Origin: Cryptomeria japonica
Taxonomy: Eukaryota > Streptophyta > Pinopsida > Cupressales > Cupressaceae
DNA: 64,000 nucleotides
NCBI RefSeq assembly: GCF_030272615.1
Contig: NC_081414.1
Location: 912,707,009-912,771,008, forward strand
Direction of reading: 5' to 3'
Each line of letters starts with the position of its first letter. Position 1 is the stretch's first letter. The notes beneath the pieces are model-generated. The model saw nothing but the letters and a program-made list of their open reading frames with translations, ran no database searches and had not been told where the DNA came from. Positions 54,033 to 64,000 of the stretch are shown piece after piece. Both the position numbers and the translations under genes were made by a program.

Positions 54033-56157
54033 ACGCGCTAGAACAGAGTTTACATGCGCTACTGAATTTACCAAATGCGCTAAAAGAATGAGCACACGCG
54101 CTAATCTGCCCCTAGATAGGCGCTAAAGTTTGGATTTTGGAAAATTTTTGTTTAACTGGTGAAAAATCTACGCGCTATACTGGGCTTTACACGCACTAAC
54201 TGTTGAAGTATATGCGCTAAAATATGGTTTCTACGCGCTAAGATGTTTCTTCCACGCGCTAAAGTTAAGACTATTGAAATTTGTTGTTGAATTTTTTTGA
54301 AAAAATTACGCGCTACACTGGGCCTGTGAAGCGCTAACTGTTTTGTTTTATGCGCTAATTCTTGGTTCCCACGCGCTAAGAGGTTGTTGTTACGCGCTAG
54401 ACTGTGTTGTGGATGCGCTAAAGGATTATTACTGTTTTGCCTGAGGATGAAACGCTACTGTTTTAATTTTACGCGCTAATGTGAGATTTGGATGCGCTAA
54501 CAAAATTCTTCCACACGCTAAGATGTTGTTCTTATGCGCTAGACTGTCCTGATTTTTTCGTTTGGGTGATTTTTTGAGGTTTTTGATTTTTGTTGAGAAA
54601 TTTTCAAGTGCGATGGATGATTTTCTGAAGTAATAACTGCAAGCATAGCACAAAAAGTACAACCATTTTGCCTAATCTAACAGAAAGTGTATGTTCTGCG
54701 AGGATGTGTTCAAATCCCCAATGTTTTAACAGGTTTGGATACAAGTAAGACACTTCAGAAAGACTCTTTATTCAAGGGTCATAAGTAACATCATATCCCA
54801 CTAGTCTCGATACTCCGTCAGCTCATACTGCCGTGTCACCCCCTAGAGGGTGCCCATTTTTTTGCCTTTTGCCAGAAGTTAACCCAAAGTGAATTGCTTC
54901 ACAGTTGAGTAGTTATCTTGGGAGATATATGGTGAGTAATCTTGGGGGCGGATTCTTCCCCACCCTTGCACTATGATGTTACAAATGTTTGGTTACTGAC
55001 TCGGTTCAAAGTTTCTAATGCTAAGGTTCATAATCAGGCTTCCTGTTCGGCCGTCAGTGATAAACTCCCTCAGGAGGCTTCCCAACCTTTAGAACAAAGG
55101 CTTTACGTATCTCGAGGATACTGGGGGAAGGCTAATCACTGCGCGCAACCGTTGAAAAGGACTTTCGTCACTTTCCACATTTGATTATAGTGGGTTGGAA
55201 TTCTTGGCGTCAAAGTCATTCCCCACTTAGGTTGTTCCCTTCACATCGGCCATAAACGGCTTTAAGAGTTGATTGCAACTCCTTGGGAAGGCAGGCCTGC
55301 TAAAGGTTTTAATGCTTGAATTACTGAAAGCGGTAAGAGTGGTCTGGATTTTTGATCACCCAGTTAAGGGGAGAGCATATTCCTTCCACTTTCGAGACAA
55401 AGCAATCAAAAATTCTTTTTTTTTAAACCTCCAATTTAGTGATTTGCTAACCTATGTAGAGATGTTGCTCCACAAAAACATGATGTTCTTTTTAATCTTA
55501 AAAGAAAGATTTTCTGATCTATAAAAAGGAAATGGTCAACAAAGCAAATTTCCGATTTGGATGTCAACAAAAGAAATCGTTTTTAACATAAAATTCCTCT
55601 CTCTACCTGCAAGAAACTGTTAGCATCATGCAAGCAAACAAAAGAGATAAAATGTCAGATGATTTGGAGGACTTCTACAAGTCTAAAATTTCAATTCGGT
55701 TACAAAAATTGTTTTTTTTGTTTTTGTCTGTGATGCACTATAGAATCAACTATACACGCTACAATAAAATCCAGATGTGCTAAAATTATGTTCCTCTGCG
55801 CTATACTGTTACTGGAATGCGCTACCCTATGATTTGGAAGCGCTGCTATGTTCCTTTTCTTTTTCCCGCGGTCAGTTCTACAGGAAAATTTGAAATATGA
55901 TGCGCTAACTGTTGAGTTTTACGCACTGAATGATGGATTATAAGTGCTAAACTGGGGATCAGATGTACTAATATGTTAGGTTGATGCGCTACTTTGTGTT
56001 TTGCCCGCGTCGAGACCTACACGAAAAAATTTTAAAACAAAATCATGCGCTAAGAAAAGGTCTTCACGTGCCAAAGTATAGATCCCACGCGCTAAACAGT
56101 AGGCTAGAAGCGCTAGACTGTTAGGCGGATGCGCTATGGAATGTTTCTTACGCGTCG
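54033..56157 (-). repeat. Seven blocks of TAGCGCRT motifs phased at exactly 21 bp in the gag leader
   Basis: On the plus strand the motif reads ACGCGCTA/ATGCGCTA. Starts: 54033, 54054, 54075, 54096, 54118; 54170, 54191, 54212, 54233, 54254; 54308, 54329, 54350, 54371, 54392, 54413; 54450 (decayed), 54471, 54492, 54513, 54534; 55754, 55775, 55796, 55817, 55838; 55900, 55921, 55942, 55963, 55984, 56005 (decayed); 56045, 56066, 56087, 56108, 56129, 56150. Spacing within blocks is 21 bp (one 22). Blocks themselves recur every 137-146 bp. The 13-bp spacers vary. On the minus strand it lies between the 5' LTR and gag. Confidence 0.93.
54542..55750. other. Non-coding middle of the Gypsy leader
   Basis: It has no TAGCGC motif. 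At 54836-54875 there is CACCCCCTAGAGGGTGCCC followed by a T7 run and GCC, similar in style to the start hairpins of unit B and the solo unit. No coding ORF was recognised. Confidence 0.5.
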
Positions 56158-56222
56158 ATTCCTGTTTCCCGTGGACCTGCAAAAGTCATTAATTTGAAAA
56201 ACCAATTTGTTATTTGGGGTCG

Positions 56223-56241
56223 GGCCCCACGGTGGGCGCCA
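56223..56241 (-). promoter_or_regulatory. Gypsy primer-binding-site region
   Basis: Immediately inside the 5' LTR, the minus strand reads TTTTTGGCGCCCACCGTGGG. TGGCGCC is the usual beginning of many Gypsy primer sites. I do not assign the tRNA with certainty. Confidence 0.6.
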
Positions 56242-56245
56242 AAAA

Positions 56246-57704
56246 TGTATGCGGAAAAAGTGGGCGAATAGAATTAAATATGTGAAAATATATAAAAATA
56301 CTAGTCCACACACACACATAGGACTTCTTGATGCAAGCTATGGAGTAACGTAGTGTTACTCAGCTTCCCAAGGAGGGTCCCATGGTTCTCTATCTCACAA
56401 TGTCCCTCAAACCAACATTTTTGCTCTCGGATCACTGAGCAAAATGGTTTAGGGATGGCAAATATGAGAACGAGAGATGCTTTTGATTGATTTTAGTATG
56501 AGATGTGTTGTAAGCTATGTATGATGCTAAAATGCAATAAACTAGATGACGAGATTAGTATGAATACTATCCTAGCATAATATATTTAGTCTATGATTGA
56601 ACTAAAATGATAAAGAAAGTAATCTAAGCATGCATATTAGTCTAATTTATGATCTAAAAGAGGCTAAATGATGAGCATATATGAGATGAAAGCTTGAAAG
56701 AATTTGAGCATAAGTGTGATGCTTCAAATTTGAAAGATGATTGTTAAAAATGGAGGAATGAGAGCTCTATTTGTAGCACAAACAGGGCAATGGATGGTCA
56801 GGATTGAATGGTTTAATCAAGGGCCAAATTTGAAAGTTGGGGATCCATGTGCATAATTTGCACCAATGAAATGGTGACAAATGTCAACATAGGATTGGGT
56901 TGAGAGAAGAGGTTGGAGGCATTAAAGGTCTGAGAAGACCTCATGGTTATCTAAAGGCTAAGGGTCAAGTCTAAATTAGGTTTACCCAATGGATTAAGAT
57001 TTAATCTAAGGATAAACCTTTGTGCAAATGATTAAGAGATAATCCTGGTCAAAGTATTAATGGCCTGATGAGACCTTTGGGTTGGGTAGAGGTTGAGTCA
57101 AAACAAATGTTTTAACCATGTGGGAGAGTTTGAATTAACCATTAATGGTTATTGGAGACTTTGGGGATTAAGTGGTTGAAGGTTGGAAGCCTTCAATGGT
57201 TTTCAAAGACTTTAAGGGTTTTGGTGGTTGAAGGTTGAAAACCTTTAATGGTTATCAAAGACTTTAAGGTTTTTGAGAAGTGACTTCCCTTTGCTTAGGG
57301 ATGTGACAAAGTTTAGAGAAGGGTTAGGTTAATTAGAAGCGATTAGAAGATTCTAGAAGGGATTAGGAAGGGGTTTGGGATTTTGCAAGTGGATGGGGGG
57401 ATAATAGGATTTAATTGAAATAATTTAATTCATTCAATTTGGTTGTAATTAAATAAATTTGATTTATTCAATTTAGGATAACTATTTAATTAAATTTGAA
57501 TTTAATTAAAAGTGGATAGGGGGGATTTAATTGAATAAAATGATTTATTCATTAAATGGTATAGTGAATTTTATTTAAATAAATTGAGTAATTTACTTAA
57601 TAAAATAGAAGAATGTAGATAATTTAATTAAATTAGATTTAATAAAATAAGGAAATGAACATAAAATATTCATTTAGGAATATGGTCATTTTTATACGTC
57701 TACA
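56246..57704 (-). repeat. Gypsy 5' LTR
   Basis: It runs TGTATGCGG to CGTCTACA. It lacks 8 bp present in the other LTR (near 39715) and differs at about 16 other sites by eye. Confidence 0.95.
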
Positions 57705-57709
57705 ATAAG
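57705..57709. repeat. Target-site duplication ATAAG (right copy)
   Basis: It matches 39407-39411. Confidence 0.92.
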
Positions 57710-58220
57710 TTATTAGTTGCATCAAGAAAGTTATTTTGATTTTAAAAGCCAAATTTAAGTGGATATTTTGTATTTGATGTTTTTGATATTAATAAAAGGC
57801 AGGAATGAAAGAGTTTGAACCTTTTACAATAGAGGCAAAACATGTATCATGACATGTATCATGAACCTTTTATTAGTGCCACTTCTTGGAATGAAGGGCT
57901 TGATGATTTTTGTTATTGTGGATGGTTGAGTACATTTCGATGCAAAAGAGAAATACCTATGGATAGTTGAGTATCTCTCGATCTATAAATTTGAAAATCT
58001 ATAATTGTGGATTATTGCATGTCTTCATCTATAGAAGAATTAGTTTTTTGCTATCGATAGTTATGTATTAATTCTTAATTGGTATATAAAAAACAAAAAA
58101 AATTTACTATAAAACATAAAACAAAATTTATGAGTTATAGACTTTGGTTTGAGAAAAATAAAAAATTCTATTTTGTTCTAAATGTCATTCAAGGATGCTT
58201 ATTGCATAGATGTTTTCTAG
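57710..58220. other. AT-rich spacer
   Basis: It contains a short repeated ATGTATCATGA phrase near 57845. No gene seen. Confidence 0.6.
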
Positions 58221-59346
58221 TGTAGGGTCACCTAGTCAACTTTTATAAATATGGTCACATGTTAAGTGTTTAGTAATCTTGTTTGGTGTAATAAGGTCTA
58301 TTTAGACTATTTGCAATGTAATAAGTCTCATGGGGCCAGTTTGAGTACATTTTGTCATATTTGGAAGTTGAAGGGTCAAGTCATTCAAAAGTTAGCTATA
58401 GCTGATGATTGTTGGTTGGAAAAGGCTTAAATATGACCTACAACTTGAATTTCATGGTTGGAGGTTGTGATTATTGAAAATTATGAAGTTGTGATAATGA
58501 AATATCTTTATTTTCTAAAAATCTGAACATTTCTCTGTTGTTTCTTTGCATTGTACATGTTTTAATGAATTGATATTGATATGGAAATGATTGGGGATGA
58601 AATAAAATACAATATAATTTCTTTTCCTTTTTGCTTCATTCAATTTCATTGAGTTTTGAGGAAGTTACGAATGTTTTAGTGGTTGCAATTCTCACATTTT
58701 CCCTTTAACAGTCATGTTGCAGCATGTTGTACATCCTTATACGGACTTGTATTATCTTGAAACCAATGGGAAAAGAGGGATAAATGAATTTAGTTTCATT
58801 TTATTTTGGTTTGGTTCAATTTCATGAAGATTTGCAGAAGTTATGATCCTTTTTGTAAGTGCAAGTCTGAAACCCTAGTAGGCCTGATTTGACGAAGAAT
58901 GGTCCAAATTTGAGTCTTGTGTTCCAAAACACTCCCTGCCCATTTCAAGTTATGTTATAGAATGGCCAAATGGGTATCTAAAAATTTTTTTAGTGTTATG
59001 ATAGGAGGCCTATATTGAAATTTGTTCTCGAACACCCTCATTTGCTACTATAAGTTTGTTCATGTAATTAGCCCTAGTTGCAGCATTACCAGTCAATTGT
59101 TGAGGGTGTTGGTCCAAAATAACCCTATTTACAAATTGGATATGTTAAATAAGGCCAACATGGGTACTCAAAAAATCCTCCTACATTTTGGGTATGAGGT
59201 CTGCATAGGAAGTTATGATGGAGAAACTAGTTAAGGAGTACTACTAGGAGATGGAGGCCTAGTGAATGAAAACCCACCATTTGAATGTTTAGAGATTGAT
59301 TTTTTTCTTGTTTGAGTATTGTTTGGAGTTTACCACCCCTTCTTTT
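58221..59346 (+). repeat. Left member of a long direct repeat (LTR-like)
   Basis: It begins TGTAGGGTCACCTAGTCAAC and ends TTACCACCCCTTCTTT. It aligns along its length with 60258-61443 with many substitutions and small indels, so the pair is old. TG start is seen; a clean CA end is not. Confidence 0.75.
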
Positions 59347-60257
59347 CTAGAAGAACCTAAGAGGGATTTATGAGAGAGAGTTTGTTGTATCCTCCAATAG
59401 TGATGAAGTTGGGTAGAAGGTGTGCAGATTTCTTCCAGTGAGAGGAAGTAGGTAGAAGTGGTCTTGGAGGGTGCATCTTCCAGAATCCTATTGAGTAGAG
59501 GATAGTTGTGTGTGTGAAGAATGGATGTGTGGAATAGATACTTGCAGAGTGAGGGTTTACAAAATAAGAAGCAAGAGAAAAAGAGAGAAAAGAGAGGTAA
59601 AGAAGAAAAATGAGAAGGAATCTGAACAAATAAACATTCAGTGGGAGATAACAGAGTTAAGGAAAGCCTTGGAGCAATTAAAAGAAATGCCAAAAGAAAT
59701 GGAAAAAAAGAATGGAATTTGAGATGCAAAGTTGGAATTTACCAATCAAAAAGAAGGTTACATGGCCTATCAAGAAGATTATACATAGGATAAGGCAAGA
59801 GGAGACAATAGAACTAGACATCACAGAATCTTTTTTGATGAAGGAAGAGCCTAAGCCATCTGAGAAAGAGGGAAAATGTGAAGAAAATGGGTCCATTGAG
59901 ACTCAAGATTTTATTTCTAACAATACTTGTGAGTATGTGTTTACAAGTGTAGCAGATGAAAATAAAGATGGAAAGGGGTATAAAGAAAAAGGAGAAGTGA
60001 TGTATGCATATTTTTATGCACAATATGATGATGAAGATGAAGACATGGACAGTGGCAATTAGATGTATGGACAAGAACTCAAATTTGGTACCTTGAAGTT
60101 GAGAAAATGCTCAGTAAGAGATGGTACAAGAAGAAGAAAAAGGATCCAGGGAAAGTTGCAAAGATGAAGGACAATTTGCAGAAGAATTGGAAGACCAGGA
60201 AGAGAAAGAAGAACTGCACTTAAGTGGACTTGAGTTCATTTTTGTCTACGAGTATGG
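59347..60257 (+). other. Interior of the direct-repeat element with a small unknown ORF
   Basis: The overlapping ORFs 59510-59722 (Lys/Glu-rich: KRKREKREVKKKNEKESEQ) and 59712-60062 (acidic: EEPKPSEKEGKCEENGS, DDEDEDMDSG) may be one decayed charged protein. No gag or pol motif is seen, so the element would be non-autonomous. The minus-strand ORF 59289-59729 is an antisense shadow. Confidence 0.4.
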
Positions 60258-61445
60258 TGCAGGGGCACCTAGTCAACGTTTGTAAATATGGTCACATGTT
60301 AAGTGTTTAGAAGTCTTGTTTGGTGTAATAAGTTATATTTAGACCATTTTAAATTTAATAAGTCTCATGGAGTCAGTTTGAGTACATTTTGTCATGCTTT
60401 GTAATTTATTGCAAAAGTTGCTTTGCAACTTTGCAATTTTGTCATATTTGGAAGTTGAAAGGTCAAGTCATTAAAAAGTTAGTTATAATTGAGGATTTTT
60501 GGTTGGAAAAGGATTAAATATGGACTCCAACTTCAATTACATGGTTGGAGGTGATTGGAGGTGGTGATTATTGAAAATTTTGAAGTTGTGATAACGAAAT
60601 ATCTTTGTTTTCTGAAAAATCTGAACATTTCCCTGATATTTCTTTGTATTGTACATGTTTGTATGAATTGATATTTATATTTAAATGATTGGGGATGAAA
60701 TTACATCTAATATACTTTCATTTCCTTTTTGTTTCATTCAATTTTATTGAGTTTCGAGGAAGTTATGAACATTTTAGTGGGAGCAATTCCCAGATTTTCT
60801 CTGTAACAGTCATGTTGCAGCGTGTTGTGCATCCTTGTACAAACTTGTATTGGCTTCAAACCAATGTTAAAATAAAGATAAATGAATCTAGTTTCATTTT
60901 CATTTGGTTTGGTTGAATTTCATGAATATTTGCAGAAGTTATGATCATTTTTGTAAGTGTAAGCCTGAAACCTCAATAGACCTAATTTGAGGGAGAATTG
61001 TCCCAATTTGAATCTTGTGTTCCAAAACACCCCATACCCATTTCAAGGTATATTATATAATGGCCAAATGAGTATCTAAAAGTGGTTTTATTTTTATGAT
61101 ATGAATAATATACTGAAAGTTATGCCTGTAAAAACTCATTTGCTGCTATAAGTTTGTTCCTGTAATTAGCCCTAGTTGCAGCATTACCAATCAATTTTTG
61201 AGAGTGTTGGTCCAAACTAAACCCATCTAAAAATTGGATATATTAAATAAGGCTGAAATGGGTACTCAAAAATGCTTTTACATTCTAGGTATGAAGTCTG
61301 CATAGGAAGTTATGATGGAGAAACCAATTAGGGAGTACTACTAGAAGATGGAGGCCTAATGAATGAAAACCCACCATTTGAATGTTTAGAGATTGAAAGT
61401 TTTCTTGTTTGGGGATTGTTTTGAGTTTACCACCCCTTCTTTGCA
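60258..61445 (+). repeat. Right member of the long direct repeat (LTR-like)
   Basis: It begins TGCAGGGGCACCTAGTCAAC. It contains an extra TTGCAAAAGTTGCTTTGCAA segment near 60411 not present on the left. Confidence 0.75.
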
Positions 61446-61520
61446 TCATTTTAAAATTTTATAATTTAACAAAAAAGTGTTTCAATGGCCTCTTGGATCA
61501 AAATTTGTGGCCTCCAAAAA

Positions 61521-61888
61521 TGTTGGTGTGAATTAGGTCATATCCTAACTAGTTTTCAGTTAGCACTTATTCACATTGTTAAGTTTACTTAAGATAGCTT
61601 AGTTGTCACATAGGATAGCACCTATTGTTCATGCTAGTTATCTTAGGTGTCATGAGCTATAGCTCATTATTTAATATTTTATTAGGGTAGTTGTAACTAC
61701 CTCATCATCTCTTGCCTATATAAGCAAGGCTCATTTGTACATTGCATCATATCAATTCATTTCAATTTGTCTCATCATTTTGATCTCCATTGTTCATTCT
61801 TGCTCATACTCGATTATAGTTTGTTTATTTCTTGGTCGATCATATAAAATGTGGGCAGCTTCATTATAAGCTCTTAATCTTTCTAACA
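61521..61888 (+). mobile_element. Copia-type 5' LTR (368 bp)
   Basis: TGTTGGTGTG to TTTCTAACA, with a TATA box CTATATAAG near 61723 and a C/T-rich R/U5 region. The next bases form a primer site for initiator tRNA-Met. Confidence 0.75.
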
Positions 61889-61900
61889 TGATATCAAAGC
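61889..61900 (+). promoter_or_regulatory. Primer-binding site (initiator tRNA-Met type)
   Basis: TGATATCAAAGC differs at two positions from the common Copia primer site TGGTATCAGAGC and abuts the LTR end. Confidence 0.75.
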
Positions 61901-63000
61901 TTTGTCCAAACAAATTTCCTTCCCATTTGAAAAACTAAGCATTTGACAAAGATTCATTAACCCAACATCATTATGGCATTGAGAATTCTTTAAATTTTCA
62001 AAAACTGCCTCAACTCGGACTACTATTATCTCTCTTTGTGGTGACATTATTTAATTTTTGAGCTCGAGGTTTTCAGCAGCTACCTCTCTTGATCTCAGTA
62101 GCAGTGATAAATTTATCAGCTTGATATCATTGCAGAGTGACATTATTCAAGTTGAGAACTATTTTTTTTTAGCTCGACCTCTCTTCATTTCAGGTCCTAC
62201 CCATAGTTGCAACGAGATATATTTCCCCGATTTGGAGAGAGAGATAATCTTTTAAGAGCCGACATTATTGGACGTTGCAACGATATACTACCTGCATTGA
62301 ATTGCCACGGGTTGTCCATTTGTTATTTGTGGCCAATACTAATTTTATTGTGTTACATTTGCAAGTCTAATGGTGGGAGCGATAAAGTGGCGACCAAAGT
62401 ATGAAATCCATCGTGATATTCAACTGTGACATTATTTTTGGTGTGTGGCTCCATTTTTTGTGGCGATTTAATAACATTTTGTTGGTAGTTGTTCTTTTTG
62501 TGAGGATCGATATCAGAGAGGCATGTATCGTACTTTGTGTATCTAACACATTGACATTTATCTGCATTATCATTGAGTTGGTGCGATTATTCACTACGAC
62601 TCCTCACATTTCTCTTTCTTGCGTAGCATGGGGAGAGAGATTTTGTTCGAGGTGTGTTCATATGTGGTGACATATTGTGCAGTGATTTATTATTCTTTAC
62701 TAACCTATATCTTCCAAGGTTGCAAATTTATCGTAGACTACTTGTGACGATATCATAATAGGTGGAGAGTTTTGGCAACGACGACTTACAACATCGGTCA
62801 ATCGTCATCAACCTTACTTGCAAGCCCCTCTTACCAGCCATTATCAACATATCTGGTTGCTTCATTTTCCAAGATGGACATCTTCAGTATTTCAGATTTG
62901 TGGTATGAGGATGGCTTCATTTCAAGTATATTAGACATGGTTTGTCAATTTTCTATTTTAGATTTGGAAGATGCCTTTAATTCTTCATGTTTTCATCTAG
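61901..63000 (+). other. Non-coding interior after the Copia LTR
   Basis: No gag is recognised. GTGACATTATT or close words recur at about 62040, 62138, 62262 and 62425, and GTTGCAACGA at about 62209 and 62274. Short ORFs (up to 89 codons) show no family features. Confidence 0.45.
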
Positions 63001-63457
63001 CACATTAGAACCATCCACAATAGCTGCACCAACATCACTTATCAAATCTTCATCAATCAACACTTAAAACTCGAGAACACTCAAACAATAGCATCTCAAA
63101 CTAGAAAGATAGCATGCAGAGCACTAAATCACGAACCATGTAGATACATATAAACACCCCAAACAATCTCCCAAAATTATAACTCAAGATCTGATCACAC
63201 CGGAATATACGGAAGGAAATACCGAACTCTACAAAGCACTAATCAGAAAAACCAAACTGCAAACCATATCATATGATATGATCCATTAAGCTTTCGGATT
63301 ACTGAAACCAATACAGAAAGATATAATGATACAAGGAATACTTCATATACCGAACAATGATCCCAATAAACCAATTTGCAACCACCGAATCAATAAATCA
63401 TAGGAATATGTTGACATCAATGACAACAGCATATCCTAGCAACAACAATGGCCAACA
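63001..63457 (-). mobile_element. 3' LTR (start) of Copia element 3
   Basis: On the minus strand the LTR begins TGTTGGCCATTGTTG at 63457 and is preceded by the polypurine stretch AAGGGGGGAAGAT (63458-63470). The lower border is not resolved; 63001 is a placeholder. Confidence 0.55.
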
Positions 63458-63788
63458 ATCTTCCCCCCTTGGAATTGATGGCAACATATGGATGTTAAAA
63501 ATAATCAATGCAAAGAAAGAAGACATCTCCAACAAACTCCCCTAAGACCAAGCTCACCAATAGGAGATAAGATAGTTTTTGACATGCTTTCTCTCCCCCT
63601 TTGACATCAATGACAAAGGTTCTCAAAATAGAAAATCAAACTCTCCCCCATACATAAACAAATCATGATTGCAACCAGCTCAACTGAACCATAAATAGAC
63701 TACTCCATCAAAGGAGCAACATAAACTCATCAATCCGGACAAAAACATAAGACTGTGAAGTCCATCGAATTGATGCAACTCAATGCAT
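63458..63788 (-). other. 3' UTR and polypurine region of Copia element 3
   Basis: A non-coding segment between the RNase H stop and the LTR. It contains further purine-rich tracts (complement of CTCTCCCCCTTT near 63591). Confidence 0.5.
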
Positions 63789-64000
63789 CTAGTTCCCATC
63801 AGGAGGGGTAGATACCCCTAACTGATCTCTCAAATAGACAAATGTATCTATAGGCAAAGGATTTGTGAAAATATCAGCATTTGTTCCTTTGTAGACACAT
63901 ACTCCAGCTTCACTTCCTCTTCACCGACTTTTTCTCTCAAGGAATGATACTTGATTGATACATGTTTAGTCTTTGAATGTTGCACTGGGTTCTTTGACAT
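63789..64000 (-). pseudogene. Copia element 3 RNase H C-terminus (continues beyond the window)
   Basis: The minus-strand translation gives MSKNPVQHSKTKHVSIKYHS, LREKVGEEEVKLEYVSTKEQ, then in another frame ADIFTNPLPIDTFVYLRDQL and a stop at 63789-63791. These are the last RNase H blocks of Ty1/Copia. One small frameshift near 63880. Confidence 0.85.

Larger units (their letters stand above)
39412..57704 (-). mobile_element. Complete 18.3-kb Ty3/Gypsy LTR retrotransposon with an extra plus-strand PMD gene
   Basis: LTRs of 1,467 and 1,459 bp (TG...CA), 5-bp duplications ATAAG, a PPT and a PBS-like site define it. On the minus strand the order is 5' LTR, motif-rich leader (54.0-56.2 kb), gag, zinc knuckle, protease, G-patch, RT, RNase H, a second archaeal-type RNase H and integrase. 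The second RNase H between RT/RH and integrase indicates the Tat-like branch of Gypsy. A spliced gene on the opposite strand fills 41.3-44.4 kb. By eye the LTRs differ at about 16 positions plus one 8-bp indel, so insertion is fairly recent. The pol frame carries several stops and a deletion, so this copy is not autonomous. Confidence 0.93.

Noticed and set aside
59289-59729. Minus-strand ORF of 146 codons, hydrophobic
   Set aside because: Antisense of a Lys/Glu-rich region; such mirror ORFs look membrane-like by codon bias only.

Overview
The window reads as a nuclear segment of a large, repeat-packed seed-plant genome. A conifer is most likely. That is an inference from nested long Gypsy and Copia elements, AT-rich giant introns and the style of the repeats, and I could not check it against any database. 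Bases 1-139 are an assembly gap.

Layout. (1) 140-8369: the right part of an LTR-like unit (unit A). It has a promoter/leader, an intron swollen by foldback and hAT-like DNA, a decayed gene (gene A, 4137-7411) and a promoter-bearing right end. (2) 8370-9651: anonymous LTR-like DNA. (3) 9652-29121: the ruins of one minus-strand Copia element (gag near 27-28 kb, RT at 14.1-14.5 kb, RNase H at 10.0-10.45 kb). It has been split by later insertions: a 3.66-kb solo LTR-like unit (10457-14120, target duplication GGTAC), a unit carrying gene C (from about 15.2 kb), and, inside the tail of gene C, an 8.6-kb unit (unit B, 17762-26346, target duplication CCACC) carrying gene B, a paralogue of gene A. Removing the GGTAC and CCACC insertions in silico restores continuous reading across both junctions. 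(4) 29122-39406: the least repetitive stretch. It holds four spliced-looking exons from the 3' end of what may be a host gene (30080-35283), with hAT and LINE remnants in its last intron. (5) 39412-57704: a complete 18.3-kb Ty3/Gypsy element (TG...CA LTRs, 5-bp duplication ATAAG, PPT, PBS-like site). Gag-pol lies on the minus strand. A separate TATA-driven, two-exon plant mobile domain (PMD) gene lies on the plus strand. (6) 58221-61445: a pair of about 1.1-kb direct repeats around a small unknown ORF. (7) 61521-64000: a Copia 5' LTR with an initiator-Met-tRNA-like primer site, then the 3' end of another minus-strand Copia.

What stands out. Several elements combine an accessory gene that is not a retrotransposon replication gene with a non-coding array of short palindromic motifs, and the motif differs between elements: a 37-nt hairpin repeated 17 times ahead of gene B, CGTACG-type motifs ahead of gene C, a TGGA/TCCA hairpin in the solo unit, and a TAGCGC motif phased at exactly 21 bp in the Gypsy leader and at 18/21/21 bp inside the PMD-gene intron. 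The arrays keep strict spacing, and the gene B array shows compensatory base changes. My leading hypothesis is a self-recognition or anti-silencing system, analogous in logic to VANC proteins and their target motifs in Arabidopsis VANDAL transposons, but in LTR elements. All accessory genes here are broken, almost entirely by stop codons that single C-to-T changes explain, mostly CAG to TAG and CGA to TGA, as expected for DNA methylated while silenced.
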